DNA of 64,000 nucleotides from VXNE01 sp965205735 (GTDB lineage Bacteria > Pseudomonadota > Gammaproteobacteria > Pseudomonadales > Azotimanducaceae). Location of the stretch: assembly GCA_965205735.1 (NCBI GenBank), contig OZ242179.1, forward strand, positions 4,030,001-4,094,000. The letters are read 5' to 3'. Below are positions 23,793 through 32,989 of this stretch, in pieces. Each line of letters begins with the position of its first letter. Within the stretch, counting starts at the first letter, position 1. A program made the position numbers and the translations under genes. A model generated the notes under the pieces. It had not been told where the DNA came from. It made no database searches and worked only from the letters and a program-made list of their open reading frames with translations.

Positions 23793-25805
23793 TGAGACCT
23801 TACGTCGTATCCCGGCTGATGGGCTTGATCCCCGTGTGGGCGTGCGCCGTGATGGGTGCGACTGTCTGCGTCGCCGAAGAGGACATGGGCGCGCCAGAGC
23901 CTTCAGCCGGGGAGCGCGAGGGGGCACCCCTCGCAACAGGATATGCCGCCGGAGTGGTTCGCCCCGCCGAAGACCGCGAGCGAACTCGGCATCACGCGTT
24001 TCTCCCAGAGCCCGGTTCTGGACGGCCGGGACCTTCCTCCGGTGGAAGACCGCTTGCCGGACGACCCCGTCGTCAGCCATCCCTACGAGCGCATCGGCAA
24101 GTACGGCGGCAAGGCGCGCATCACCCTCTGGGATATCTGGCACTTCTTCAACTGGGAGCACGCGCTCACGATTTCCGCGGACCTGCGCAACATCCTGCCC
24201 AACCTGGCGGAGTCCTGGAGCGTGAGCGAAGACGGCCGCGTCACGACGATCCGCCTGCGTCCCGGGATAAAGTGGTCCGACGGCGCGCCCCTGACGTCCA
24301 ACGACTTCATGTTCCGGTTCAACCACGACTGGCTGGACAAGGAAATGCAGCCATTGACTAACGTGGCCGTGCGGGGCGCTACGTTCGTCGTCGTCGACGA
24401 CCTGACCTTCCAGTACGTGTTCCCGAAGCCGAACCCGATGTTCGCCAACTACTTCGCGTTCTTCGGTAGCCACTTTGTCGATCCCATGCACTTTCTGAAG
24501 GACTATCACCCGGCGTACCGGGACAGGGACGAACTCGACGCCCTGGTGAAGGAGAAGGGTCACGTCAGTTGGATGGCCATGTTCAACCAGTTGCGCAGTT
24601 GGGGCAACGAGGACGCCCCGAAAGTGCCCACCCTGCGCTCTTTCAAGGTGGTGCAGCGCACCCCCACCAAGATGCGGCTCGAGCGCAACCCCTATTACTT
24701 CAAGATAGATCCCGCGGGCAACCAGTTGCCGTATATCGACGCCCTCGACGTGATCATCCTGATGGAGAACGCCCAGATGGTCACTTTCCAGGCGACCACC
24801 GGCCAGCTCGACTTCGCCGCATTGGCGCTGGAGACCCAGAACATACCGCTGCTCAAACTCGGCGAGGCGAAGGGCCTCAACAAGGTGCATATCTGGCGCC
24901 GGCTGCACGTCGCCGACGTGGCCATACAGCCGAACTACAACTACGACGACCCCAAGTACCGGGAACTGCTGTGGGGCACGGGAGAGCGGCGTTTCATTCG
25001 CGCGCTTTCCCACGCCATCGACCGCGACCAGATGAACGAGGTCATCTACTTCGGCCGCGGCACGCCGAGCCAGGTGACGGCGCACCCGTCGAGCCGCTGG
25101 TACGAGAAACGCTTCGCCCAGGCGCATATTCGCTACGACCCGGACTACTCCCGCGAGCTGCTGGACGAACTCGGCCTTTTCGACGTCGACGGCGACGGCC
25201 TGCGGGAGTACGCGGACGGGTCGCAGCTCACCATCACGCTCGAGTTTCTGGATCGCGAGACGCCCAAGGGGATCGCGCTGGAGCTGGTGCGGGACTATTG
25301 GCGCGAAGTGGGCATCGACCTGCGCCTGAAATCGATCGAGGCTCGCCTGCAAACCGAACGGGCCCAGGCGAACAAGATGCAGATGACCGCCTGGCACGCC
25401 GACAAGGTGACGGACATCCTGTTTCCCCACTGGCCGGACTGGTTCTATCCGCACCGGAGTGGCTGGGACATGACGATGTGGAACCACTGGGGGCGGTACT
25501 ACCAGACCGATGGGGAACTCGGGGAAGAACCCCCGGAACTCATCCGCAACCTGCAGTACTGGGGCGGCCAACTGCTCACAGCCACCGACGAGGCGCATCG
25601 CACGAAAGCCGCCAAGACGCTCCTGCGGGCCGCCGCGGACAACCTCTGGGCCATCGGCACGGTGGGCAACGCGCCGCAGCCCGTGGCGGTTTCGAGGCGG
25701 CTCAAGAACGTGGCGCCGAACGGCATATGGGGCGCGGACAACCGCTGGACGATGGCCTACCATCCGGCGACCTGGTACATCGACGAAACGGACGAGAAGC
25801 AGTAA
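23792..25805 (+). CDS. ABC transporter substrate-binding protein (array gene 4, subfamily B): chimeric head, frameshift after the E1 unit
   Basis: The 5' part from GTG 23792 reads MRPYVVSRLMGLIP and then VWACAVMGATVCVAEED, a usable signal peptide whose first 14 codons copy the start of the permease gene at 28043 (MRSYVVSRLMGLIP). One E1 unit follows (EPSAGEREGAPLA). The base run GCAACAGGATATG then has one base more than gene 3 between GCA and ATG, so the mature domain from ATG 23943 (620 residues, complete, subfamily B) is in another frame. As written the protein would not be secreted unless frameshifting occurs. The mature frame is undamaged, so the lesion is recent, switchable, or a sequence error. 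Without it this is a normal periplasmic binding protein. Confidence 0.75.
23897..23936 (+). repeat. Single E1 palindrome in array gene 4
   Basis: Arms GCGAGGGG and CCCCTCGC with loop GCA. The tail after it is CAACAGGAT in place of the usual CAAGAAAT, and this changes the reading frame of the gene. Confidence 0.85.
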
Positions 25806-25902
25806 CAAAGTCCATTTCATGTCGGGCAACATCGTCACTTTGACTCGCGGGGGCAGACTGCGCGTGTTGACGCGGCGGCAGGGCAGTCGCCATCATGGCC
25901 GG

Positions 25903-28043
25903 ATGAGGTCGCGTTTTGCCGGTGTGTGGGTCTGCCTTGCGATGGGCGCGACAGTCTGCGTCGCCGAAGTGGACATCGCGCCGGAGCCCTCAGCCGGGGA
26001 GCGCGAGGGGGCACCCCTCGCAAGCAAGGAGCCCTCAGCCGGGGAGCGGAGGGGGCACCCCTCGCAAGCAAGGAGCCCTCAGCCGGGGAGCGCGAGGGTG
26101 TCCCTCGCAAAAAAGAGCAGCGCGAGGGGGCACCCCTCGCAAGTAATATGCCGCCGGAGTGGTTCGCCCCGCCGAAGACCGCGAGCGAACTCGGCATCAC
26201 GCAGTTCTCCCAGAGCCCGATGCTGGACGGCCGCGACCTCCCGCCGGTGAAGGTCCGCCTGCCGGACGACCCCGTCGTCAGCCACCCCTACGAGCGTATC
26301 GGCAAGTACGGCGGCAAGGCGCGCATCACGCTTTGGGACGGGTGGCAATTCTTCGCCTGGGAGCACGCGCTGACGATTTCCGCGGACCTGCGCAACGTCC
26401 TGCCGAACCTGGCGGAGTCCTGGAGCGTGAGCGAAGACGGCCGCGTCACGACGATCCGCCTGCGTCCCGGGATCAAGTGGTCCGACGGCGCGCCGCTGAC
26501 CTCCAACGACTTCATGTTCCGGTTCAACCACGACTGGCTGGACCCGGAAATGCAGCCGTTGACGAACGTGGCCGTGCGCGGAGCGAAGTTCGTCGTCGTC
26601 GACGACCTGACCTTCCAGTACGTGTTCCCGAAGCCGAACCCGATGTTCGCCAACTACTTCGCCTTCTTCGGCAGTCACTTTGTCGATCCCATGCACTTCC
26701 TGAAGGACTATCACCCGGCGTACCGGGACAGGGACGAACTCGACGCCCTGGTGAAGGAGAAGGGTCACGTCAGCTGGATGGCCATGTTCAACCAGTTGCG
26801 CGGATGGGGCAACGAGGACGCCCCGAGCGTACCCACCCTGCGCTCTTTCAGGGCGGTGGAGCGCACGCCCACCAAGCTGCGCCTGGAACGCAACCCCTAT
26901 TACTTCAAGATAGATCCCGTCGGCAACCAGTTGCCGTACATCGACGCGGTGGACGTGATCGTCGTGCTCGAGAACTCGCAGATGATCACGTTCCAGGCCG
27001 CCACCGGCCAGCTCGACTTCACCGGCCACACGCTCGATACCCCGAACATACCCTTGCTCAAGCTTGGGGAGAGGAAGGGCGTCAACAAGGTGTACATCTG
27101 GCGCCGGCTGCACGTCGCCGACGTGGCCATACAGCCGAACTACAACTACGATGACCTCAAGTACCGGGAGTTGGTGTGGGGCAAGGGCGAGCGGCGCTTC
27201 ATCCGCGCGCTCTCCCACGCGATCGACCGCGATCAGATGAACGAGGTCATCTACTTCGGCCGGGGCACGCCGAGCCAGGTGACGGTGCACCCGTCGAGCC
27301 GCTGGTACGAGAAACGGTTCTCCCAGACTCATATTCGCTACGATCCGGACTACTCCCGCGCGCTGCTGGACGAACTCGACCTGTTCGATGTCGACGGCGA
27401 CGGCCTGCGCGAATACGCGGACGGGGCGAAGCTGATCATCACGCTCGAGTTCATAGATTTTGAGACGCCCAAGGGGATCAGCCTGGAACTGGTGCGGGAC
27501 TATTGGCGCGAAGTTGGCATCGACCTGCGCCTCAAGACCATCGAGAGGCGCCTGCAAACCGAACGGGCCATGGCCAACAAGATGCAGATGACGGCGTGGC
27601 ACGCGGACAAGGTGACGGACATCCTGTTTCCCCATTGGCCGGACTGGTTCTATCCGCACCGGGCCGGCTGGGACATGACGATGTGGAACCACTGGGGACG
27701 GTACCACCAGACCGACGGCGAAATCGGCGAAGAGCCGCCCGAGTTCATCCGCAACCTGCAGTACTGGGGCGGTGAACTGCTCAGCGCCACCGACGAGGCG
27801 CACCGTACGAAGGCCGCCAAGATACTCCTGGAGGCCGCCGCCGACAACCTCTGGGCCATCGGCACGGTGGGCAACGCGCCGCATCCGATTGCGGTCTCCA
27901 GTCGGCTCAGGAACGTGGTGCCGAACGGCATATGGGGCGCGGACAACCGCTGGACGACGCCTTACCATCCGGCGACCTGGTACATCGACGAAACGGAAGA
28001 GCAGGACGGGCAAGACGGGCACGGGCGGGACGGGCAAGAATAA
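25903..28043 (+). CDS. ABC transporter substrate-binding protein (array gene 5, subfamily B): frameshift inside the E1 tract
   Basis: The 5' part from ATG 25903 gives signal peptide MRSRFAGVWVCLAMGATVCV followed by A-EVD. It is followed by a tract of three full and one partial E1 unit (25984-26147). The second unit has lost one base (GAGCGGAGGGGG for GAGCGCGAGGGGG), which takes the signal out of frame with the mature domain. From that point the rest of the tract and the whole mature protein (from ATG 26148, 631 residues) share one open frame. The mature domain is intact and close to gene 3. TAA overlaps the permease ATG by one base (TAATG). Slippage in the repeat tract would restore secretion; alternatively this is a sequence error. 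Confidence 0.75.
25984..26147 (+). repeat. Tandem E1 tract (three full and one partial unit) in array gene 5
   Basis: The units are 25984-26028, 26029-26072, 26073-26114 and 26115-26147. In the third the core has shrunk on both arms together (GCGAGGG, loop TGT, CCCTCGC), so pairing is kept. The second has the single-base deletion that breaks the gene's frame. Confidence 0.88.
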
Positions 28044-29026
28044 TGCGGTCATACGTCGTATCCAGGCTGATGGGGTTGATTCCCACGCTTGCCATTATCT
28101 CGGTCATCATATTTACGGTCATTCAGTTGCCGGAAGGCGACGTCGTTTCGTCGACGCTGGATCGTCTGGCGGCCCAGGGCATCGCCCCGACGGAGGAATA
28201 CGTGCAGAACCTGCGGGCCCAGTACAACCTGGACAAGCCCATGGTGCTGCAATACGTCTACTGGGCGGGCAACTTCCTTAGGGGCAACATGGGGTATTCC
28301 TACGTGTTCGAGCGGCCCGTGAACGAACTGGTATGGGAACGGTTGGGCTATACGCTGTCGATCACCCTTTCGGCGCTGTTCTTCACCTGGATCGTGGCCC
28401 TGCCCATCGGCATCTATTCCGCGGTCCGCCAGTATTCCATCGGCGACTACGTGATGACGAGCATCGCGCTGGTGGGTCTGGCCACGCCGCCGTTCCTGAT
28501 GGCGCTGATCTTCATGCACCTCGGTTTCGAGTGGTTCGGGGTGAGCACCGGCGGCCTGTTCTCCCCCGAGTACGAGGACGCCCCCTGGGGTTGGGGCCGC
28601 GTGGTAGACATGTTGGCGCACCTCTGGTTGCCCATGGTGATCGTCGGAATGGGCTCCGCGGCGTTTACCATGCGCATCCTGCGCGCGAACCTGCTCGACG
28701 AACTGAACAAGCCTTACGTGGTGACCGCCCGGGCGAAGGGCGTGAGGCCGTTGAAGCTGGTGCTGAAATATCCGGTGCGCATAGCCATCAACCCCTTCAT
28801 CAGCAACATCGGGCTGATGCTGCCGGCCCTGGTTTCCGGCGAGGCGCTGGTATCCCTGGTGATGGGGCTGCCGACCATTGGCCCGTTGCTGCTCCAGGCG
28901 CTCCTCAACCAGGACATGTTCCTGGCCGGAAGCCTCCTGATGTGGCTGGCAGTCCTGACGGTGGTGGGCATCCTGCTCTCCGACCTGTTGCTGGCGTGGG
29001 TGGACCCGAGGATTCGTTTTGAGTGA
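28043..29026 (+). CDS. ABC transporter permease, DppB/OppB type
   Basis: 327 residues from ATG 28043, which overlaps the SBP stop. MRSYVVSRLMGLIPTLAIIS is the usual first transmembrane helix of DppB-like permeases, with the periplasmic N-terminal domain after it (LDKPMVLQYVYWAGNFLRG-type sequence). The coupling loop PYVVTARAKGVRPLKLVLKY carries the conserved E/A-A-x-x-x-G pattern that contacts the ATPase. It forms a heterodimeric channel with the next gene product for import of peptides or similar solutes. No ATP-binding subunit is encoded nearby on this window, so the ATPase must come from elsewhere. The first codons are duplicated at the head of array gene 4. Confidence 0.9.
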   Translation: MRSYVVSRLMGLIPTLAIISVIIFTVIQLPEGDVVSSTLDRLAAQGIAPTEEYVQNLRAQYNLDKPMVLQYVYWAGNFLRGNMGYSYVFERPVNELVWERLGYTLSITLSALFFTWIVALPIGIYSAVRQYSIGDYVMTSIALVGLATPPFLMALIFMHLGFEWFGVSTGGLFSPEYEDAPWGWGRVVDMLAHLWLPMVIVGMGSAAFTMRILRANLLDELNKPYVVTARAKGVRPLKLVLKYPVRIAINPFISNIGLMLPALVSGEALVSLVMGLPTIGPLLLQALLNQDMFLAGSLLMWLAVLTVVGILLSDLLLAWVDPRIRFE

Positions 29027-30167
29027 CCTTGCGCCCCATCCAGCGGTCTTGGTCGCGACGGGCCGAGCCGAAGAGATCACCGCCATATCGCCTCGGCAGT
29101 TGATGTGGTTGCGGTTTCGGCGCCATCGCCTGGCCCTGGTCAGCGGAGCATTCCTGCTGGTGCTGTATACCCTCGCCGCCCTTTGCGAGTTCATCTCCCC
29201 GTATGGGACCGTGACCCGCAACGATGAGGCCATCAACGCCCCGCCCATGAGCGTCCACTTCTTCGACGCCGAGGGCCAGTTTCAGTTGCGCCCGTTCGTG
29301 TATGCCTACCACATGGAGGTCGACCCGGACACATGGATCCGGATATACACGGAAAACACCAGCGATAAGTTTCCCATCCGCTTCTTTGCCCGCGGCGAAC
29401 CCTACAAGATGTGGAACCTGTTCGAGATGGACCGCCACCTGTTCACCGTGGACGAGGGCGGCTACATCCACCTCTTCGGCACCGACCCCCTGGGTCGGGA
29501 CATGTTCTCTCGCGTGTTCTTCGGCGGCCGGGTTTCCCTCTCCATCGGCATCGTGGGGGTGGTGCTGACCATCGTCCTGGGCATCCTGCTTGGAGGTTTC
29601 GCCGGCTACCTGGGCGGTCTCGTGGATCGCGCCGTGAACAAGGTGATCGAAGTGTTGCAGTGCCTGCCTTCCCTCCCCCTGTGGATGGCGCTCTCCTCGA
29701 CGCTGCCTGTGCACTGGTCGCCGCTTCTCATTTACTTCGGCATTACGATCATCCTCTCCCTGTTCGGCTGGACCTCCCTCGCTCGGCAGGTGCGCGGCCG
29801 ATTCCTGGCGCTCAGGGAGGAGGACTTCGTGATGGCGGCGCGATTGATGGGCGCGAACACTTCGCGCGTGATCCGCAAGCACATGCTGCCGAGTTTCTCG
29901 AGCCACATCATCGCTAGCGCGACCCTTGCGGTGCCCGGGATGATCCTGGGCGAGACGGCGTTGTCCTTTCTTGGCATCGGCCTCAGGCCGCCGGTGGTGA
30001 GCTGGGGTGTGCTGATGTACCAGGCGCAGAACCCGCTGGTGATTGAGATAACGCCATGGCAGATGCTGCCGGGACTGTTCGTGGTGTTGACGGTGATGGC
30101 GTTCAATCTGCTCGGCGACGGTTTGCGGGACGCCGCCGATCCCTACAGCACCGCCGGCGCGCAATAG
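29019..30167 (+). CDS. ABC transporter permease, DppC/OppC type
   Basis: 382 residues from TTG 29019, which overlaps the previous gene by eight bases. After the first helix (about residues 45-65) there is a soluble insert of roughly 85 residues, then HLFGTDPLGRDMFSRVFFGG, the signature entry into the DppC core. The coupling loop is EEDFVMAARLMGANTSRVIR. The long insert is larger than in E. coli DppC and is a feature of a subgroup of permeases. It pairs with the upstream permease and serves all five binding proteins of the array. Confidence 0.9.
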   Translation: MSDLAPHPAVLVATGRAEEITAISPRQLMWLRFRRHRLALVSGAFLLVLYTLAALCEFISPYGTVTRNDEAINAPPMSVHFFDAEGQFQLRPFVYAYHMEVDPDTWIRIYTENTSDKFPIRFFARGEPYKMWNLFEMDRHLFTVDEGGYIHLFGTDPLGRDMFSRVFFGGRVSLSIGIVGVVLTIVLGILLGGFAGYLGGLVDRAVNKVIEVLQCLPSLPLWMALSSTLPVHWSPLLIYFGITIILSLFGWTSLARQVRGRFLALREEDFVMAARLMGANTSRVIRKHMLPSFSSHIIASATLAVPGMILGETALSFLGIGLRPPVVSWGVLMYQAQNPLVIEITPWQMLPGLFVVLTVMAFNLLGDGLRDAADPYSTAGAQ

Positions 30168-30199
30168 CCGGGATGGGACGCGCTCGGGGAACCGAGGCG

Positions 30200-30940
30200 A
30201 TGTGGGGAATACTCTCTCGAGTTCGCGTGAGCGAACTCGCGCCGTTGGTTCTCCCGACAGCGTTGGCGGTGATCGTCGTGTTCGTGTTCCGCGATCCCAC
30301 CTATCGCTTCCCGTTGCTGGCGCTGCTGCTGCCCGTGTTCCTTCGCGGCGCCGCCATTGGACTAGACGTTCAAAAACGCGTGTCGAGGGTGCGCTGGCTG
30401 TTCAGTACCTTCGGCTTTGCGGCATTCGTCGTCGGCTGGCTGTTGGTGTTCGCGGTCCTCGGCTTCGCGCTGATCGTAGCCATGTTCCCTGTTTCCCCCT
30501 CGGCGGAACTGCTGAAACAGTCCAGCTTCTGTGCCGCTGCCGGGCTTGTGCTCGCGGCCTGGTTCTGGTGGCCGTGGTACGCCCGTGACGTGCTGGCCCG
30601 GTGGCCGATGCATGGCGTTCGTATCTGGACATCCTCCGGCAATCGCTGGGACAGGCTCTACATCGCCTGGCGCATGCAGCGAATGGCCGAGTCGGGGAGC
30701 GTGCGATGGCGCGGCTTCGGCGCGACGGCGTCGGTGATCGCCCTGGTCATGGTGTCAACCGCCGCCGGGACCTATGAAGGCTTGCTCGCCCGCGCAGTGG
30801 AGGTGGTATGCATTCTCCTGCTGCCTCTGTTGCACCTGGTGATCGTTGCCGAAGCTGATGCGCTTTGCGGGATCTGGAGCAAATGGCCGTTGAAAAAGGA
30901 TTCCGCCGAAAGCGAAGGAAACCTGCGAGCCGATGGGTAG
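30200..30940 (+). CDS. Integral membrane protein of unknown function
   Basis: 246 residues from ATG 30200 (ATG 30173 adds nine). There are six hydrophobic segments: about residues 13-30, 35-50, 73-100, 112-130, 178-195 and 205-222. Between the middle and last pair is a cytoplasmic stretch with PWYARDVLARWPMHGVR. I recognise no family. It follows the permease pair after 32 bases on the same strand and so may be in the same transcript, perhaps as an accessory membrane component; this is inference from position only. Confidence 0.6.
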   Translation: MWGILSRVRVSELAPLVLPTALAVIVVFVFRDPTYRFPLLALLLPVFLRGAAIGLDVQKRVSRVRWLFSTFGFAAFVVGWLLVFAVLGFALIVAMFPVSPSAELLKQSSFCAAAGLVLAAWFWWPWYARDVLARWPMHGVRIWTSSGNRWDRLYIAWRMQRMAESGSVRWRGFGATASVIALVMVSTAAGTYEGLLARAVEVVCILLLPLLHLVIVAEADALCGIWSKWPLKKDSAESEGNLRADG

Positions 30941-31003
30941 CGCGCTGCTCCGTTGTCGCAATGTGTGCCCGTGCGAGGAAGTTCAATTGCCGGGAGGAGG
31001 GCC

Positions 31004-32452
31004 ATGAGCGACGAGACTGGCGACGCAAGAAACGCGGCCGCTGCAATGGAGGCGCGGTCCGCGCGGGCGACCCGCGCCTGGTCGGGCGTCATTTTCGGAA
31101 GCAGTGCCCCACAGCCGGCGCCTTCGGCTTCGGATTCTCTCTTGCGAGGGGTTTCCCCTCGCGCTCCCCGGCTGAGGGCTCCGGCCCGGCCCCGCTCGTC
31201 GACCATGGATCAACCGTCCCCGGTCGCTGGCGCTCCCCGGAGACGCTTGTTCCATGGAAGTCGCCGCAGTTTCCTTCGGCGCGCCAACCTGGCGGCCATG
31301 GGTGCGCTGGTGGGCGCGGCTGTGCCGCTTCAACGCTGGACGCCGCTATCTCCAGCCGCCGCCGCGGAATCCTCGGTCATACAAGGCAAGGAAGGCCTGA
31401 CGCTACTCAACGATCGTCCGCTCAACGCGGAAACGCCTCCGCACCTGCTCGACAACGAGGTTACGCCCACCGCGCGTCACTTCATCCGCAACAACGGCAT
31501 CGTTCCCGCGGACCTCGATCCCGCCAGGTGGGAGTTGCGTATCGACGGCTTGGTACAACGGCCCATGACGTTGCGCATTGACGATTTGCGTAGCCGTTTC
31601 GAGGTGGTCACGCATCGGCTGGTGATCGAGTGCGGAGGCAACGGTCGCGCGGGTTTCGAGCCGCCGGCCCGTGGCAACCAGTGGACCTACGGCGCGGTGG
31701 GATGCGCTGAATGGACCGGCGTGCGGCTGGCCGATGTGCTCGAGGCGGCCGGTGTGAAATCTTCCGCGATCTACACCGCGCATGAAGGCGCCGACCGACA
31801 CCTCTCCGGCGTGCCGGGCAAGTTGCCGATCTCGCGCGGCGTGCCGATCGCGAAGGCAATGGATCCGTACAACCTGATTGCCTTCGCCATGAACGGCGGA
31901 CCCCTGCACCCCATGAACGGGGCGCCTCTGCGGCTGGTGATTCCCGGGTGGCCGGGCTCCTGCTCGCAAAAATGGCTCACGCGCATCTGGCTCCGCGACG
32001 TGGTGCACGACGGTCCGAAAATGACCGGCTCGTCCTACCGCGTCCCGCGCTATCCGGTCGCTCCCGGCGCCTCCGTGCCGGAGGAGGACCTGGAAATCAT
32101 TCATGCCATGCCGGTCAAGTCGCTCATTACGCGTCCGCGGACGGGCGAGCGTAGTTCGAGTCGCGAACTGGAGGTCGCGGGACACGCCTGGGTCGGCGAC
32201 TCCGAAGTGGCGAAGGTGGACCTTTCCATGGACTTCGGGGCCACGTGGCAGCCGGCGCAACTGTCGCCGCCCCACAATCCGCATGCCTGGCAGCGATTTG
32301 TGGCCCGGATGGCGTTTCCGCAATCCGGCTATTTCGAGGTCTGGGCACGAGCCACGGACCGGGCGGGCGCAAGTCAACCTTTCCGGGCGGGCTGGAATCC
32401 CAAGGGTTATCTCAATAACGCCATGCATCACGTGTCGGTGCATGTGGGCTAG
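31004..32452 (+). CDS. Sulfite-oxidase-like molybdopterin enzyme (SorA/SoxC/YedY superfamily) with repeat-derived N-terminal extension
   Basis: 482 residues from ATG 31004, set by GGGAGGAGG just upstream. A twin-arginine signal (SRRSFLRRANLAAMG) starts only near residue 85, so export is by Tat to the periplasm. The Mo-cofactor domain shows LRIDGLVQRPMTL, VIECGGNGRAGFEPPARGNQ with the molybdenum cysteine, and the dimer domain follows (EVAGHAWVGDSEVAKVDLSM). This layout resembles sulfite dehydrogenases. The segment before the Tat motif consists of MITE-type sequence, a reversed E1 (LLRGVSPRAPRLRAP) and an E2 element, all in frame. ATG 31205 inside E2 is therefore a second possible start. The next gene codes a c-type cytochrome, a fitting electron acceptor. 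Confidence 0.88.
   Translation: MSDETGDARNAAAAMEARSARATRAWSGVIFGSSAPQPAPSASDSLLRGVSPRAPRLRAPARPRSSTMDQPSPVAGAPRRRLFHGSRRSFLRRANLAAMGALVGAAVPLQRWTPLSPAAAAESSVIQGKEGLTLLNDRPLNAETPPHLLDNEVTPTARHFIRNNGIVPADLDPARWELRIDGLVQRPMTLRIDDLRSRFEVVTHRLVIECGGNGRAGFEPPARGNQWTYGAVGCAEWTGVRLADVLEAAGVKSSAIYTAHEGADRHLSGVPGKLPISRGVPIAKAMDPYNLIAFAMNGGPLHPMNGAPLRLVIPGWPGSCSQKWLTRIWLRDVVHDGPKMTGSSYRVPRYPVAPGASVPEEDLEIIHAMPVKSLITRPRTGERSSSRELEVAGHAWVGDSEVAKVDLSMDFGATWQPAQLSPPHNPHAWQRFVARMAFPQSGYFEVWARATDRAGASQPFRAGWNPKGYLNNAMHHVSVHVG
31101..31258. repeat. Composite repeat (MITE-internal piece, reversed E1, E2) in the sulfite-oxidase-like gene
   Basis: 31101-31130 matches MITE interior (AGTGCCCCACAGCCGGCGCC). About 31133-31181 is E1 in reverse orientation (GCGAGGGG, loop TTT, CCCCTCGC). 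31187-31258 is E2, with arms CCATGGATCAA and TTGTTCCATGG. E1 sits at a different point of the MITE sequence than in copies A and C, so it inserted separately. The whole block is open and in frame with the enzyme. Confidence 0.8.
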
Positions 32453-32474
32453 TGCAGGATCGCGCCGCGGATCG

Positions 32475-32855
32475 ATGCGCCTGTCCCGTATCTCGATAAC
32501 CTGTGCCCTGGTGGCATGCGGGCTGGTCGGACTTGCAGCGGGGACGGACAGTGTTGGCAGTCCCGAGGCGGAGGAACGGGCGCTGTTTGGCGGGATGCCG
32601 AAGGATGAGGGACGGCTGGAGGTGTTCGGGTTCTGCGGCGCCTGCCACTCGATCAACCTGGTGGTGCAGCAAGGATTGACCCGCGCGGTGTGGGAGCAAG
32701 TGCTGGTCGAGATGGTGCGGGATCAGGAAATGGCGCCGCTGCGGGACGATGATCGTCGCAAGGTGCTCGACTACCTGGAGGAGTACTACGGTCCCGACAA
32801 ACGTGCAAAGAAGATGTCGACAACGACGGATGGATCGCTTTCTCCACGGCAGTAG
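32475..32855 (+). CDS. Small periplasmic c-type cytochrome-like protein, probable partner of the sulfite-oxidase-like enzyme
   Basis: 126 residues from ATG 32475; an earlier in-frame ATG at 32442 would overlap the upstream gene. The signal peptide is MRLSRISITCALVACGLVGL. A single haem motif FCGACHS lies near residue 54, and a MAPLRDDDRRKVLDYLEEYY helix supplies the likely methionine ligand near residue 90. The spacing of 20 bases after the molybdoenzyme gene and the type of protein suggest a SorB-like electron acceptor. The C-terminal 20 residues are polar and probably disordered. Confidence 0.75.
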   Translation: MRLSRISITCALVACGLVGLAAGTDSVGSPEAEERALFGGMPKDEGRLEVFGFCGACHSINLVVQQGLTRAVWEQVLVEMVRDQEMAPLRDDDRRKVLDYLEEYYGPDKRAKKMSTTTDGSLSPRQ

Positions 32856-32989
32856 CGGACGAGGTCGTGCCGCACCCCGTCAAGCGACTCCATCATGCTT
32901 TCAACAAACTTCCACTGGTCTCAAGTTGATCGGCGGGCGGTTGGGGTCGATACTTGGGCTGTGAGGTTCGGAAGGTAGATACAGACGAC

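Noticed and set aside
21882..25838. A 1318-codon open frame on the minus strand across SBP genes 3 and 4
   Set aside because: It is antisense to two well-conserved SBP genes and remains open because of their high GC third positions. It has no ribosome site or recognisable domain; similar antisense frames lie opposite genes 1 and 5.
25984..26147. Short regular repeats that might be a CRISPR array
   Set aside because: The 45-bp units are directly adjacent with no unique spacers, and they are in coding frame; no cas genes are near.
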